Part shown: piece by piece, positions 1 through 8,213 of the stretch
How the letters are laid out: the number at the start of each line of letters is the position of its first letter
How positions within the stretch are numbered: the stretch's first letter is position 1
Origin: Planotetraspora thailandica
GTDB taxonomy: Bacteria > Actinomycetota > Actinomycetes > Streptosporangiales > Streptosporangiaceae
Direction of reading: 5' to 3'
Length of the DNA: 64,000 nucleotides
Assembly: GCF_016863335.1 (NCBI RefSeq)
Contig: NZ_BOOR01000010.1
Location: 186,001 to 250,000 of the forward strand
Notes under the pieces: generated by a model
The model's database searches: none
Seen by the model: only the letters and a program-made list of their open reading frames with translations
Told to the model about the DNA's origin: nothing
Program-made: the position numbers and the translations under genes

Positions 1-420
1 GATCAGCATCTCCGGCCGCGGCGGGCAGCCGGGCAGGTAGATGTCGACGGGCACGACGTGGTCCACGCCCTGCACGATGGCGTAGTTGTTGAACATGCCG
101 CCGCTGGAGGCGCAGACGCCCATCGCGATGACCCACTTGGGCTCGGCCATCTGGTCGTAGATCTGCCGCAGCACGGGGGCCATCTTCTGCGAGAGCCGAC
201 CGGCGACGATCATGAGGTCGGCCTGGCGGGGCGACGCCGAGGCGCGCTCCATGCCGAACCGCGCCAGGTCGTGCGTGGGCCCGCCCGTCGCCATGAGCTC
301 GATCGCGCAGCACGCGAGACCGAACGTCGCCGGCCAGACGGAGTTCTTCCGGGCCCAGCCCGCCACCTGCTCGACGGTGGTGAGGACGAACCCGCTCGGG
401 AGTTTCTCTTCAAGGCCCAT
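1..420 (-). CDS. nuoB: NADH-quinone oxidoreductase subunit B (C-terminus cut by window edge)
   Basis: This is the complex I peripheral-arm subunit that holds iron-sulfur cluster N2 and hands electrons to menaquinone. It reads leftward from an ATG at 420 and leaves the window after 140 codons. The four expected cluster ligands are visible: the Cys37-Cys38 pair in GLACCAIE, Cys103 in GVCASSGG and Cys132 in PGCPPRPE. It starts 2 bp after the nuoA stop, so the two are co-transcribed and probably translationally coupled. The rest of the nuo operon should lie to the left of the window. The family is very well conserved and the assignment is secure. Confidence 0.96.
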   Translation of the reverse strand, partial: MGLEEKLPSGFVLTTVEQVAGWARKNSVWPATFGLACCAIELMATGGPTHDLARFGMERASASPRQADLMIVAGRLSQKMAPVLRQIYDQMAEPKWVIAMGVCASSGGMFNNYAIVQGVDHVVPVDIYLPGCPPRPEMLI

Positions 421-422
421 GG

Positions 423-782
423 CTAATCCCAATCGAGACCGCGACGGCGCCAGACGTAGGCGTACGCCACGAGGACGGTGACGATGAACAGCACCATCTC
501 GACCAGCCCGAACAAGCCGAGCTTGTCGAAGGTCACCGCCCACGGATAGAGGAAGATGATCTCGATGTCGAACACGATGAACAACATCGCCGTGATCATG
601 TACTTCAGGGGGAACCGGCCACCGCCGACCGGCTGGGGAGTCGGCTCGATGCCGCACTCGTAGGCGTCCAGCTTGGCGCGGTTCCAGCGTTTCGGCCCGG
701 TGAAGGGCGCGATACCCACGGAGAACACGGCGAATCCCGCCGCGAGGACCGCGAGCACCAGAATCGGCACATACAGCTCCAT
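423..782 (-). CDS. nuoA: NADH-quinone oxidoreductase subunit A
   Basis: This is a small membrane subunit of proton-pumping complex I, 119 aa, the usual family length. Three hydrophobic segments are seen at about residues 6-25, 60-80 and 88-110, with the typical loop segment YECGIEPT between the first two. It is followed at once by nuoB. A Rex operator lies farther upstream, before the reductase gene at 898-2169, so the nuo genes may be read as part of a Rex-controlled unit. A 115-bp gap before this gene leaves room for its own promoter. Confidence 0.95.
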   Translation of the reverse strand: MELYVPILVLAVLAAGFAVFSVGIAPFTGPKRWNRAKLDAYECGIEPTPQPVGGGRFPLKYMITAMLFIVFDIEIIFLYPWAVTFDKLGLFGLVEMVLFIVTVLVAYAYVWRRRGLDWD

Positions 783-897
783 GGCTACATGTCCTCGCTT
801 GGTCGGTGGAATAGGACGGTCGGGGCGGGCTTCGGCGCAGCGATCCCCGTACCCGCGGTCTCGGGGAGACCGCCGGAGATTGCTGCTGTGATGGAGA

Positions 898-2169
898 TCA
901 TGCGCGCGGAGCCACCTTGGACAGGGCGTTGATGATGCGGTCGGAGGCGTCGCCTCGCCGGTCTGTGAGATTAGCGAGAAGTTTCAGGGCGAATCTCATC
1001 AGGGTCGGGTGTGGAAGCCCGTGCCGCGTGGCGAACTTCATCACCCCGGGCTTGCCGATCGCCTCGACGAACAGCCGGCCGAGAGTGAAGTATCCGCCAT
1101 AGACCTCTTTGAGGATACGCGGGTATTCCTGCAGGACACGCTCACGCTGGGCCGCGGTCGTCCGGGACAGCGCCTGGACGATCACGTCGGCGGCGGTTCT
1201 GCCGGTCTCCATGGCGTAGGCGATGCCCTCGCCGTTGAACGGGTTGATCGAACCGCCCGCGTCGCCGACGAGAACCAGGCCCCGGGTGTAGTGCGGCTGC
1301 CGGTTGAACGCCATCGGCAGCGCCGCGCCCCTGATCGGGCCGGTCATGTTCTCTTCGGTGTAGCCCCACTCGGCGGGCATGCCCTTCACCCAGCGCCGCA
1401 GCAGGTCGCGGTAGTCGATGTTCTTGAACGCCTCGCTCGTGTTCAGCAGGCCGAGGCCGACGTTGGAGGTGCCGTCTCCCACGCCGAAGACCCAGCCGTA
1501 GCCGGGCAGCAGCCGGTCGCCGTCCCAGAGTTCGAGCCAGGACTCCAGATAGTCGTCGTCGTGCCGCGGGCTCGTGAAATACGTCCGTACGGCCACGCCC
1601 ATGGGGCGGTCCTCGCGCTTGTGGAGGCCCATCGCGAGGGACAGCCGTGAGGAGTTGCCGTCTGCGGCGACGACGAGCCTGGCTCCGTAGGAGACCTCTT
1701 CGCCGTCCTTCTTGGCGGTGACGCCGACGATGTGGCCGCTGCGCTCGTCCAGGATGGGGCCGGTGACCGTGATGCCCTGGATGAGCGTGACGCCGTTGTT
1801 GGAGGCGTGCTCGGCCAGGATCTGGTCGAAGTCCATGCGGGTGCGCACGAGCCCGAAGTCGGGGTAGCTGTGCAGTTCGGGCCAGTCGAGCTCCAGGCGG
1901 AGGCCGCCGCCGACGACGCGCAGGCCCTTGTTCCTGATCCAGCCGGGCGCGTCGATGTCGACGCCCATCCCGATGAGCTCCTTGACCGCCCGGGGCGTGA
2001 GGCCGTCGCCGCAGACCTTCTCCCGGGGGAAGTGCGTCTTCTCAAGGAGCAGGACGTCGAGCCCGGCCCTGGCAAGGAAGAATGCGGCAGTCGCCCCTGA
2101 GGGGCCCGCACCGACGACGATCACGTCGGCGTCCGCTGCTCTCCGCTTCGCGCGGTCTCGCTCGCTCAC
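898..2169 (-). CDS. FAD-dependent geranylgeranyl reductase family protein (MenJ-like menaquinone reductase)
   Basis: The 423-aa flavoprotein has an N-terminal dinucleotide-binding GAGPSG motif (about residues 21-26), the family segment FPREKVCGDGLT, and the second FAD motif LVGDAGGSINPFNGEGI near residue 300. The family saturates isoprenoid double bonds. Beside menG and nuoA the likely substrate is the menaquinone side chain, as for mycobacterial MenJ; membrane lipid reduction is an alternative. The start is a GTG at 2169. A perfect Rex operator lies 57-76 bp upstream, so expression should rise when NADH is high. It is followed by nuoA in the same direction. Confidence 0.85.
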   Translation of the reverse strand: MSERDRAKRRAADADVIVVGAGPSGATAAFFLARAGLDVLLLEKTHFPREKVCGDGLTPRAVKELIGMGVDIDAPGWIRNKGLRVVGGGLRLELDWPELHSYPDFGLVRTRMDFDQILAEHASNNGVTLIQGITVTGPILDERSGHIVGVTAKKDGEEVSYGARLVVAADGNSSRLSLAMGLHKREDRPMGVAVRTYFTSPRHDDDYLESWLELWDGDRLLPGYGWVFGVGDGTSNVGLGLLNTSEAFKNIDYRDLLRRWVKGMPAEWGYTEENMTGPIRGAALPMAFNRQPHYTRGLVLVGDAGGSINPFNGEGIAYAMETGRTAADVIVQALSRTTAAQRERVLQEYPRILKEVYGGYFTLGRLFVEAIGKPGVMKFATRHGLPHPTLMRFALKLLANLTDRRGDASDRIINALSKVAPRA

Positions 2170-2225
2170 GGGGGACCTGTCCCTGTCGAAGGAAGGAAGG
2201 TCTCGAGTTTGTGGACCTTCGTGCC

Positions 2226-2245
2226 TTTGTGAACCACTTCACAAA
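2226..2245. promoter_or_regulatory. Rex operator upstream of the menaquinone reductase/nuo genes
   Basis: TTTGTGAACCACTTCACAAA has perfect 8-bp inverted arms around a 4-bp centre and fits the actinobacterial Rex site TTGTGAA-N4-TTCACAA exactly. It lies 57-76 bp before the GTG of the reductase gene. Rex is an NADH/NAD sensor that represses respiratory genes such as nuo and hemACD in Streptomyces. The rex gene itself is in this window at 20,781-21,509. Confidence 0.9.
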
Positions 2246-2300
2246 CTTGTCGCGCCGAAGTCTAACCCTTATCCCGGGCACGATGTCAGAGGGGGTGACG

Positions 2301-3038
2301 CTAAGGATTGACGCCCTCCGGCTTGACCGCCCGATGGAGCGCGACGATGCCGAAAGAAAGGTTGCGCCAGGCCACTTTCCGCCATCCCGCCTTCTGGATG
2401 ACGGCCGCCAGCGCCGCCTGGTCAGGCCAGGCCCGGATCGACTCCGCGAGGTACTCGTACGAGTCGGGATTCGAGCTCACGGCCCTCGCGACCTGCGGCA
2501 ACAGCTTCATCAGATACTGCGTGTAGACCAGGTCGAACGACTTGACGGGCGGCCGGGAGAACTCGCAGATCACCATGCGCCCGCCCGGCCTGGTCACCCT
2601 GAGCATCTCGCGCAGCGCCTGGTCGGTGTCCGCCACGTTCCGCAGCCCGAAGGAAATCGTCACGGCGTCGAAGACGTCGTCGGCGAAAGGCAGGTGCAGA
2701 GCGTCGCCTGCGACGAAACTCACTCCCCGGACGCCTCCGCCGTACAAGCCGGAGCCGCCGCGTCGCTCCACCCCGGTCCGCAACATTCCGAGAGAGAAAT
2801 CACAGGCGATGGCCCGCGCCCCCAACATGGTGAAGGCGTCGGTCGAGGTGCCGGTGCCGGCGGCCAGGTCGAGGACCAGTTCCCCCGGGCCCGCGTCGAT
2901 CGCGGCGGCGGTCGCCTTGCGCCACAGGCGGTCCTGCCCCATCGAGAGGACGTCGTTGACCAGGTCGTACCGCCGGGCCGTGCGATCGAACATCGCGGCG
3001 ACCTCGTGCGGCTGCTTGTCCAGCGATGCGCGCGTCAT
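2301..3038 (-). CDS. menG: Demethylmenaquinone methyltransferase (UbiE/MenG family)
   Basis: The 245-aa class I SAM-dependent methyltransferase performs the last step of menaquinone synthesis. Visible are the start region [25 protein letters not shown], cited here only by its ends (residues 11-35), motif [11 protein letters not shown] and the later [10 protein letters not shown] segment, all typical of UbiE/MenG. The start is an ATG at 3038 with a TAGGCT -10 box 7 nt upstream, which suggests a leaderless mRNA. The adjacent reductase supports a menaquinone rather than ubiquinone role. Confidence 0.93.
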   Translation of the reverse strand: MTRASLDKQPHEVAAMFDRTARRYDLVNDVLSMGQDRLWRKATAAAIDAGPGELVLDLAAGTGTSTDAFTMLGARAIACDFSLGMLRTGVERRGGSGLYGGGVRGVSFVAGDALHLPFADDVFDAVTISFGLRNVADTDQALREMLRVTRPGGRMVICEFSRPPVKSFDLVYTQYLMKLLPQVARAVSSNPDSYEYLAESIRAWPDQAALAAVIQKAGWRKVAWRNLSFGIVALHRAVKPEGVNP

Positions 3039-3045
3039 GCACGTA

Positions 3046-3051
3046 AGCCTA
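3046..3051 (-). promoter_or_regulatory. -10 box of a probable leaderless menG promoter
   Basis: Read on the minus strand the hexamer is TAGGCT, with 7 nt between it and the menG ATG. The same hexamer lies 6-7 nt before the starts of the glutaredoxin and HD genes in this window. No convincing -35 box is seen. Confidence 0.6.
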
Positions 3052-3139
3052 GGCGGCCGGGCAGTGGGGGCCTCACCACCGTCGCGCGATGAGCGGAACG
3101 TAGTTCATTGATTACAGTCCGTCTGCTAGAACTTTGGGA

Positions 3140-4378
3140 ATGCTCGCCAGAACCACATCGCTCGCGGTCGCCGCCCTCGTCGCCCTCGTCGCCGTCCCGG
3201 CCGAGGCCGGCATAAGGCAGGCCCGCGTCGTGTCGGCGAATCCGGTCGACAACACCCCGCACGTGCTCGACGGCATCGTCAACGCCTTCGCCCTCGTCGG
3301 CAACACGGTGATCGTCGGCGGCCGGTTCGGCGCCGTGAAGGAGGCCCGCGGCAACGAGGAGATCCCCCGGGCCAATATCTTCGCCTTCAATCTCTCCACT
3401 GGCCGGGTCCTGCGTGACTTCGCCCCCGACCTGAGCGGCGGCGCCGTGAACGCCCTGGCCGCCGGTCCGGACGGCACCGTCTTCGCCGGCGGCTCGTTCG
3501 TCGCCTCGGAGCGGGGCCTCGTCCGCCTGCGGGTGACCGACGGCTCCCCGGTGGCATCGTTCTCCGCGCCCGTCTACGGCGGAGACGTGTACAGCCTGGT
3601 TCGGCAGGGCGGCAAGCTCTACGTCGGCGGCGACTTCTACCGCATCGGCAGGACCCTCCGTACGGCACTGGCCCGGGTGGACGTGGAGACGGGAGAGACC
3701 GATCCGGCTTTCACGGTCACGCCGGAGGGCGGCCCCAGTTCGGCCGTCAAGGTCTACGCCATGGCGGCCACGCGCGACCGGCTCGTGGTCGACGGCTCGT
3801 TCGGCACGCTCGACGGCCTGCGCAGGCCGCAACTCGGGGTCATCGACCTGACCACGGGACAGGTCGCCGACTGGCACACCGACGCGTACGCGACGGCGTG
3901 CAAGCCCGACTTCCCGTCGTACGTCCGCGGAGTGGACGTCTCCCCTGACGGGCGATATTTCGTGGTCGTCACGACCGGCGGCCCCTTCCCCGGCACCACG
4001 AAGCTGTGCGACTCAGCCGCCCGCTTCGAGACATACGCCAGGGGGGACCAGATCCGCCCGACATGGGTGAACCTCACCGGAGGCGACTCGCTGTACTCGG
4101 TGGCGATCACCGGGTCGGCCGTATACGTCGGGGGTCACCAACGGTGGCTCGACAATCCGATGGGGGCCGACACCCGCGGGCCGGGCGCGGTGAGCCGGCC
4201 GGGCATCGGGGCGATCGACCCCGTGACCGGCAAGGCGCAAAGTTGGAACCCCACCCGAGAAAGGGGAATCGGGGTAAAGGCGTTCATGACAGTAAAGAAG
4301 GGGCTTTTGGTTGGAAGCGACACGACGAGCCTGGGACGTGAGTACCATGCCCGGGTCGGCATGTTCCCGGCGACCTAG
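3140..4378 (+). CDS. Secreted beta-propeller-like protein
   Basis: I do not recognise a specific family. The protein (412 aa) begins with a Sec signal peptide, MLARTTSLAVAALVALVAVP followed by AEA, and should be exported. The mature part carries blade-like repeats about 50 residues apart with the sub-motif [V/L][V/F/Y][V/A]GG[R/S/D]F: IVGGRF, VFAGGSF, LYVGGDF, LVVDGSF and VYVGGH. This is the look of secreted propeller proteins of the delta-60/PQQ-like type. The frame extends to a TTG at 3134; I chose the ATG at 3140 because it gives the better signal peptide. It overlaps the convergent DUF4229 gene by 4 bp at its 3-prime end. Confidence 0.75.
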   Translation: MLARTTSLAVAALVALVAVPAEAGIRQARVVSANPVDNTPHVLDGIVNAFALVGNTVIVGGRFGAVKEARGNEEIPRANIFAFNLSTGRVLRDFAPDLSGGAVNALAAGPDGTVFAGGSFVASERGLVRLRVTDGSPVASFSAPVYGGDVYSLVRQGGKLYVGGDFYRIGRTLRTALARVDVETGETDPAFTVTPEGGPSSAVKVYAMAATRDRLVVDGSFGTLDGLRRPQLGVIDLTTGQVADWHTDAYATACKPDFPSYVRGVDVSPDGRYFVVVTTGGPFPGTTKLCDSAARFETYARGDQIRPTWVNLTGGDSLYSVAITGSAVYVGGHQRWLDNPMGADTRGPGAVSRPGIGAIDPVTGKAQSWNPTRERGIGVKAFMTVKKGLLVGSDTTSLGREYHARVGMFPAT

Positions 4379-4584
4379 TTCTCCCCAGATCCCTGGCGTT
4401 TCCTGGCGATCCGCTCACTCAGAGCGTCACGCTGTTTCGACAGCAGGACGTAGCTGACCACCCCGCTGACCACAAATGCGGCGGCGAGCAGCAAGTAGGT
4501 GCGCAGGCCCACGAGATACAGGACGGCGAGGGCGACGGCGAACAGGCCGAAGCGTGAAAGGGTGTAAACGACTACCGGATGCAC
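4375..4584 (-). CDS. DUF4229 small membrane protein
   Basis: The 69-aa protein has two hydrophobic helices at about residues 5-27 and 28-47 and a charged cytoplasmic tail (KQRDALSERIARKRQG). This matches the DUF4229 family, which often lies near menaquinone genes in actinomycetes; its function is unknown. Its stop overlaps the stop of the convergent propeller gene. Confidence 0.75.
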   Translation of the reverse strand: MHPVVVYTLSRFGLFAVALAVLYLVGLRTYLLLAAAFVVSGVVSYVLLSKQRDALSERIARKRQGSGEN

Positions 4585-4843
4585 AGCGTCGAGGTTACGT
4601 CACCTTCCCGAGATGTAGGTCTCTCTTCGCATCTGGCGCGAGCACTGCTAGTGTTCACGACACGGCGCTTTTGTAAAGAAACACCCATCAGCGCCCCAAA
4701 GAGGCTCTATCATATAACAATCGGGCACTGAGCCGGTAACATCCCGTGATCTTCTATGAAAACCACGGATAAATCAGGCTTCGCTCGGCACACTGGTTAC
4801 CTGTCCGCCCGCTGCAGGACGCGGGATGCGAGGGGGAGAGATT

Positions 4844-5065
4844 GTGGAGAGTAGCAGCGAGCGACTGCTGACCCCTGGAGAGGTTGCCGCCCTCTTCCGG
4901 GTCGACCCGAAGACCGTGACACGCTGGGCCGCGGCGGGACGAATCAGCAGCATCCGTACCCCCGGTGGGCACAGGCGGTTCCGCGAGTCGGAAGTGCACG
5001 CCCTCCTACGTGGCGAGGACGTCCTTACGGCCGACCGGCCGAACGGCGAATCGCCGCGGATCTGA
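4844..5065 (+). CDS. bldC: Developmental transcriptional regulator BldC (MerR-type DNA-binding domain)
   Basis: The 73-aa protein is essentially one winged helix-turn-helix: LLTPGEVAALFRVDPKTVTR at residues 8-27, then the wing SIRTPGGHRRFRESEV. It is very close to Streptomyces BldC as I recall it, a head-to-tail DNA-binding regulator that delays differentiation. The frame is open back to an ATG at 4826. I chose the GTG at 4844 because a strong AGGGGGAGAG ribosome site ends 3 nt before it. About 260 bp of AT-richer DNA upstream should hold its promoter. Confidence 0.9.
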   Translation: MESSSERLLTPGEVAALFRVDPKTVTRWAAAGRISSIRTPGGHRRFRESEVHALLRGEDVLTADRPNGESPRI

Positions 5066-5089
5066 CGCAAGCGCCAGCATTCAGGTGAT

Positions 5090-5115
5090 CCTGCGCGCTA
5101 CCCAGATAGCGCAGG
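5090..5115. terminator. Hairpin between convergent bldC and the 81-aa gene
   Basis: CCTGCGCGCTA and TAGCGCAGG pair with a 2-nt bulge around the loop CCCAGA. It lies 25 bp after the bldC stop and before the end of the convergent gene, as expected for a shared factor-independent terminator without a U-tract. Confidence 0.5.
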
Positions 5116-5163
5116 GTCACCCGAGTCAGCCCGGCCGTCCTGCCCGGCCTGGTCTCATACGCG

Positions 5164-5409
5164 TCATTCCTGCTCGGCCTTGAAGGCCAGGAACTCCCGC
5201 TCCAGCTCGTCGTTCTCCTCGCGCCACCTGCGCCGCCGCGCGGACTCCTCGGCCTCGGTGATCGACTCAGCCACCCATCTGTCGTAGTCCGGCTCGCCTG
5301 GAGCGATCTCAACGTACGCGTTGCCGATCAGGCGCCCGTCATCGCTGGTCAGTGATTGGGGCACGCGCAGTGTCCCGTCACCGAGCCGGATCACGTACAT
5401 CCCGATCAC
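5164..5409 (-). CDS. Hypothetical 81-aa acidic protein paired with a metallopeptidase
   Basis: I recognise no family. The N-terminal half reads like a small beta-rich domain (MYVIRLGDGTLRVPQ...NAYVEIAPG). The C-terminal half is a charged helix rich in E and R (AEESARRRRWREENDELERE). The start is a GTG at 5409 or an ATG at 5400. The GTG directly abuts the metallopeptidase stop at 5410, so the two genes are co-translated. A small acidic partner right after a toxin-like enzyme could be an inhibitor or adaptor, but that is only inference. Confidence 0.6.
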   Translation of the reverse strand: MIGMYVIRLGDGTLRVPQSLTSDDGRLIGNAYVEIAPGEPDYDRWVAESITEAEESARRRRWREENDELEREFLAFKAEQE

Positions 5410-6318
5410 CTAGATTCCGTAGCGCCTGTTGAAGAAGAGCATGACGTTGAGCGCGGTCCGGGTGTCGCCGCCGAGCATGTCCACGAGGGCCGGACGCTGA
5501 CGCGACGCGATCGCCGCGAAGGCGTCGGCGAAGAACTCCTTACGTCCGAGACCGCCCCGCTGCCGGTGGAACGCCGAGGCGAACATCGGCAGGCAGTCCT
5601 CGTAGAGCGCGGCGAACTCCGGAGAGTCCGACACCCACTCTCCCGGACTCGCGTCCACGTCGTCCAGCGCATGCCCGACTTCGTGCATCATCACGTCCGG
5701 CGTCGGGGACGGCCGGTCCCCAACCACGATCTTGCGGTCGCCGTACGCGCCGGCGCAGATGTCCCAAGTCGCCCGGCCCGACGGGAGAGGGGCTCCGCGC
5801 AGGTAGCCCATGTCGTCGAGGTCCGGCACGCCTCCACGGCCGATGTAGATGCCGTCGAGCCCGATGGCCAGCTTGGCCTTGATGCCCTCGGGCAGGCGCG
5901 CCAGGCTGTCCACCGCCCGTACCGCGTCAGGGGAGGGCGGCCCGTCGGCGGCGTCCCACTGGCGGTAGAGGACCCGCTCCAGCGGCCCGCAATACCGCCG
6001 GCCATCCCTCAGGTCGGGCATGTCCGGATGATGAGGCTCGGCGCGTACGGGCTGGTCGTCCAGCTCGAAATCCCGCCACGTGTACTGGGGCCGGTCGTCG
6101 ACCACCGGAGCGGTGACCGTGTGCGCCCTATCCACGGAACGCTCGGCGTCCCAGAACCGGCCGGTCTCCTTGGAACGCTCGTTCTCCCTGGGACGTCCGG
6201 CCTCCTTGGCGGATCGCCCCGGAGCGTCCGTCTCGCGGTGTGACGACGCGTACGGCCCGCGCTGCCACCACCGCGGTCCGCGCCGGTGGCGTCCCCTGTC
6301 GCCCGGCTCCGCCGCCAT
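5410..6318 (-). CDS. Orphan zincin-type metallopeptidase (HExxH)
   Basis: The 302-aa protein has a disordered, highly charged first ~85 residues (R/E/D/G rich, no signal peptide) and then a domain with MHEVGHALDD. His212 and His216 are the expected zinc ligands and Glu213 the catalytic base. EFFADAFAAI follows, where Glu261 is the likely third ligand, as in gluzincins. I cannot place it in a named family; the HEVGHALD...FFADAF arrangement recalls peptidase domains of polymorphic toxins. It is followed without a gap by an 81-aa acidic protein. No secretion machinery is nearby. Confidence 0.7.
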   Translation of the reverse strand: MAAEPGDRGRHRRGPRWWQRGPYASSHRETDAPGRSAKEAGRPRENERSKETGRFWDAERSVDRAHTVTAPVVDDRPQYTWRDFELDDQPVRAEPHHPDMPDLRDGRRYCGPLERVLYRQWDAADGPPSPDAVRAVDSLARLPEGIKAKLAIGLDGIYIGRGGVPDLDDMGYLRGAPLPSGRATWDICAGAYGDRKIVVGDRPSPTPDVMMHEVGHALDDVDASPGEWVSDSPEFAALYEDCLPMFASAFHRQRGGLGRKEFFADAFAAIASRQRPALVDMLGGDTRTALNVMLFFNRRYGI

Positions 6319-6434
6319 CGCACCCCTCGCGTGTCCGATCGCCGTTTCTACCGGTCCACCGTACGTTGCCGTCCCCGCCTCGTCACGCAGAATGAAGTAC
6401 GGCTATCGCCGCGCAAAGACGATCACATGTCGAT

Positions 6435-6776
6435 ATGGCTTACCGTGTGGACATGCCTAGCGTGATTCTCGGTCTGGCGCTGCTGGCCTTCTGGCTTTAC
6501 TGCCTCTTTGACGTGATCACGAGTCCCGAGCAGGAGGTCCGGAGACTGCCGAAGGTGCTCTGGGTCGTCATCGTGGTGCTGCTCGCCGCCCTGGGAGGCC
6601 TGCTCTGGGTGCTCCTCGGGCGCCCGCGGCAGGGGGACTCGGTCGCCGGAATGTACGGCGGATATGGAATGGCTGAGCATCTCAGCCCGGCGCCCGAAGC
6701 CGAAGCCCCCCGTGGCCCGGACGACGACCCCGAATTCCTCCGCAGCCTCGACCGCCGCCTCCGCGACGAAGACTGA
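6435..6776 (+). CDS. PLDc_N-domain small membrane protein
   Basis: The 113-aa protein has two transmembrane helices. The conserved linker CLFDVITSPEQEVRRLPK followed by [20 protein letters not shown] is the phospholipase D-nuclease N-terminal (PLDc_N) signature. The family occurs alone as small actinobacterial membrane proteins of unknown role. The tail from about residue 65 is acidic and disordered. The annotated start is the ATG at 6435; the ATG at 6453 (MPSVILG) fits the family N-terminus better. It ends 29 bp before the first repeat array. Confidence 0.7.
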   Translation: MAYRVDMPSVILGLALLAFWLYCLFDVITSPEQEVRRLPKVLWVVIVVLLAALGGLLWVLLGRPRQGDSVAGMYGGYGMAEHLSPAPEAEAPRGPDDDPEFLRSLDRRLRDED

Positions 6777-6805
6777 AGCCTTGGGGATGACCACAAAACC
6801 TTGAG

Positions 6806-7229
6806 GTGATCATGCAGAAGTTCGCCGACACGCCCTCCGACCTGCCCCCTCCCTCGCCGTGATCATGCAGAAGTTCGGAAGCACGCCACCTGACCTGCGA
6901 CGCTTCTGTTCGTGATCATGCAGAAGTTCGTCGATTGGGCAGCCGACCTGCGGAGACGCTTTTCGTGATCATGCACTACTTCGCCGTCGACCCCGCCGAC
7001 CGGCGCAAACAGCACTCTTGATCATGCTCTCCGCCGGCAATGCCGTACGGCAACGCCAAAGCACGATCACGAATGACATCGATGCAGGTCGAGGCGCATA
7101 CCGGCGAACTTCTGCATGATCACGAATCGCGTCGTCGCAGGTGGACGCCACAATCCCCGAACTTCTGCATGATCACGCACAAGGGTTGTGCACCTCAGAC
7201 CCCCCTCGCGCGAACTTCTGCATGATCAC
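6806..7229. repeat. Mirror-symmetric 53-bp repeat array 1 (5 forward, 4 reverse units)
   Basis: Copies of GTGATCATGCAGAAGTTCG start at 6806, 6859, 6912, 6965 (CACTACTTCG variant) and 7018 (only the first 10 bp kept, first base T), exactly 53 bp apart. Reverse-complement copies end at 7070 (degenerate), 7123, 7176 and 7229, again 53 bp apart. Every complete unit has a second block GACCTGC, or a variant of it, starting 34 bp into the unit, and most units end in TTC. Forward starts and reverse ends are symmetric about 7,044, where a TGCCGTACGGCA palindrome lies (7041-7052). The array fills the gap between two convergent genes, 29 bp and 25 bp from their stops. Function is unknown; see the findings. 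Confidence 0.93.
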
Positions 7230-7254
7230 GCGCAAGAGGGGGGTGTGTGGGGGG

Positions 7255-8211
7255 TTACTTGGGGAGGTCGGCGTAGGAGTGGAGGCCGCTGAAGAACATG
7301 TTGACGCCGATCAGGTTGAACAACAGGCAGCCGAAGGCGATCAACGACACGATGATGGCGGCCTTGCCCCGCCAGCCGGCGGTCGCACGGGCGTGCAGAT
7401 ACGCGGCGTAGGCGACCCACGTGATGAACGCCCACACCTCCTTGGGGTCCCAGCCCCAGTAGCGACCCCAGGCCCGGTCAGCCCACATCGCTCCCGCGAT
7501 GACGGCGAAGGTCCAGATCGGGAACGAGATCACGATGGCCCGGTGCGTGATGCGCTCCAGGTCCTTGCGCGCCGGCAGGACCGAGGCCACACCGTCCTTC
7601 CTGATCAGGAACAGGATGGCGGTGACGCCCGCGAGGATGAACAGGCCGCTGGCGACGATGGCGGCGGTGACGTGGATGGCGATCCAGTAGGAGTTCAGCG
7701 CGGGCATCACCGGCCCGGCCTGGACATGCAGGAAGAGCACCGCGAACCCGAGCCCCAGCGCGGCCGTGAGCGTCACGAAAGCACCGAGGAACCGGATGGG
7801 CTGGCGGGTCATCAGCACCAGGAACGCCGTCACGGCGGCAAAGCAGATCGCCACCACGAACTCGTACATGTTGCCCCACGGCCACCGATCCACGGCGATG
7901 CCGCGGGTCAGGATGCCGGCGAGGTTGGCCGCCCAGCCGATCCACGAGAGCAGGACGGCGATGCCGCCCGCCTTGATGGCCCAGGCCTCCGGCTCGACGT
8001 CCGCGGGCTCCTCCGTGCCGGTGGGAACGTCATCCGACGCACCGCCCCCCACGGTCACCGGTTGCCGCTTCGGGACGACGGCGACCGTCCGGACCCGGCC
8101 GAACGCCAGCTCCAGCGCATAACCGATCATGGCGGCGAGATAGAGAAGGACCGTCGCCAGGATGAGCTGGTCGCTCAGCGTGGCGAGTCCCCCGTTGACC
8201 TGGGACGACAT
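7255..8211 (-). CDS. ccsB: Cytochrome c biogenesis protein CcsB/ResC (haem handling)
   Basis: The 318-aa polytopic membrane protein delivers haem for attachment to apocytochromes c on the outer face of the membrane (System II). The haem-binding WWD-type motif is visible as WGRYWGWDPKEVWAF near residue 245. The histidine-containing helices WGNMYEF and NSYWIAIHV and the C-terminal FNLIGVNMFFSGLHSYA are typical. It starts 2 bp after the resB stop, so resB and ccsB form the ResBC complex from one mRNA. Its 3-prime end abuts repeat array 1. Confidence 0.94.
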   Translation of the reverse strand: MSSQVNGGLATLSDQLILATVLLYLAAMIGYALELAFGRVRTVAVVPKRQPVTVGGGASDDVPTGTEEPADVEPEAWAIKAGGIAVLLSWIGWAANLAGILTRGIAVDRWPWGNMYEFVVAICFAAVTAFLVLMTRQPIRFLGAFVTLTAALGLGFAVLFLHVQAGPVMPALNSYWIAIHVTAAIVASGLFILAGVTAILFLIRKDGVASVLPARKDLERITHRAIVISFPIWTFAVIAGAMWADRAWGRYWGWDPKEVWAFITWVAYAAYLHARATAGWRGKAAIIVSLIAFGCLLFNLIGVNMFFSGLHSYADLPK

Positions 8212-8213
8212 TT

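Noticed and set aside
6806-7229. CRISPR array
   Set aside because: The 19-bp repeat is short, the 34-bp intervals share a conserved GACCTGC core, repeats occur in both orientations about a centre, and no cas gene is present.
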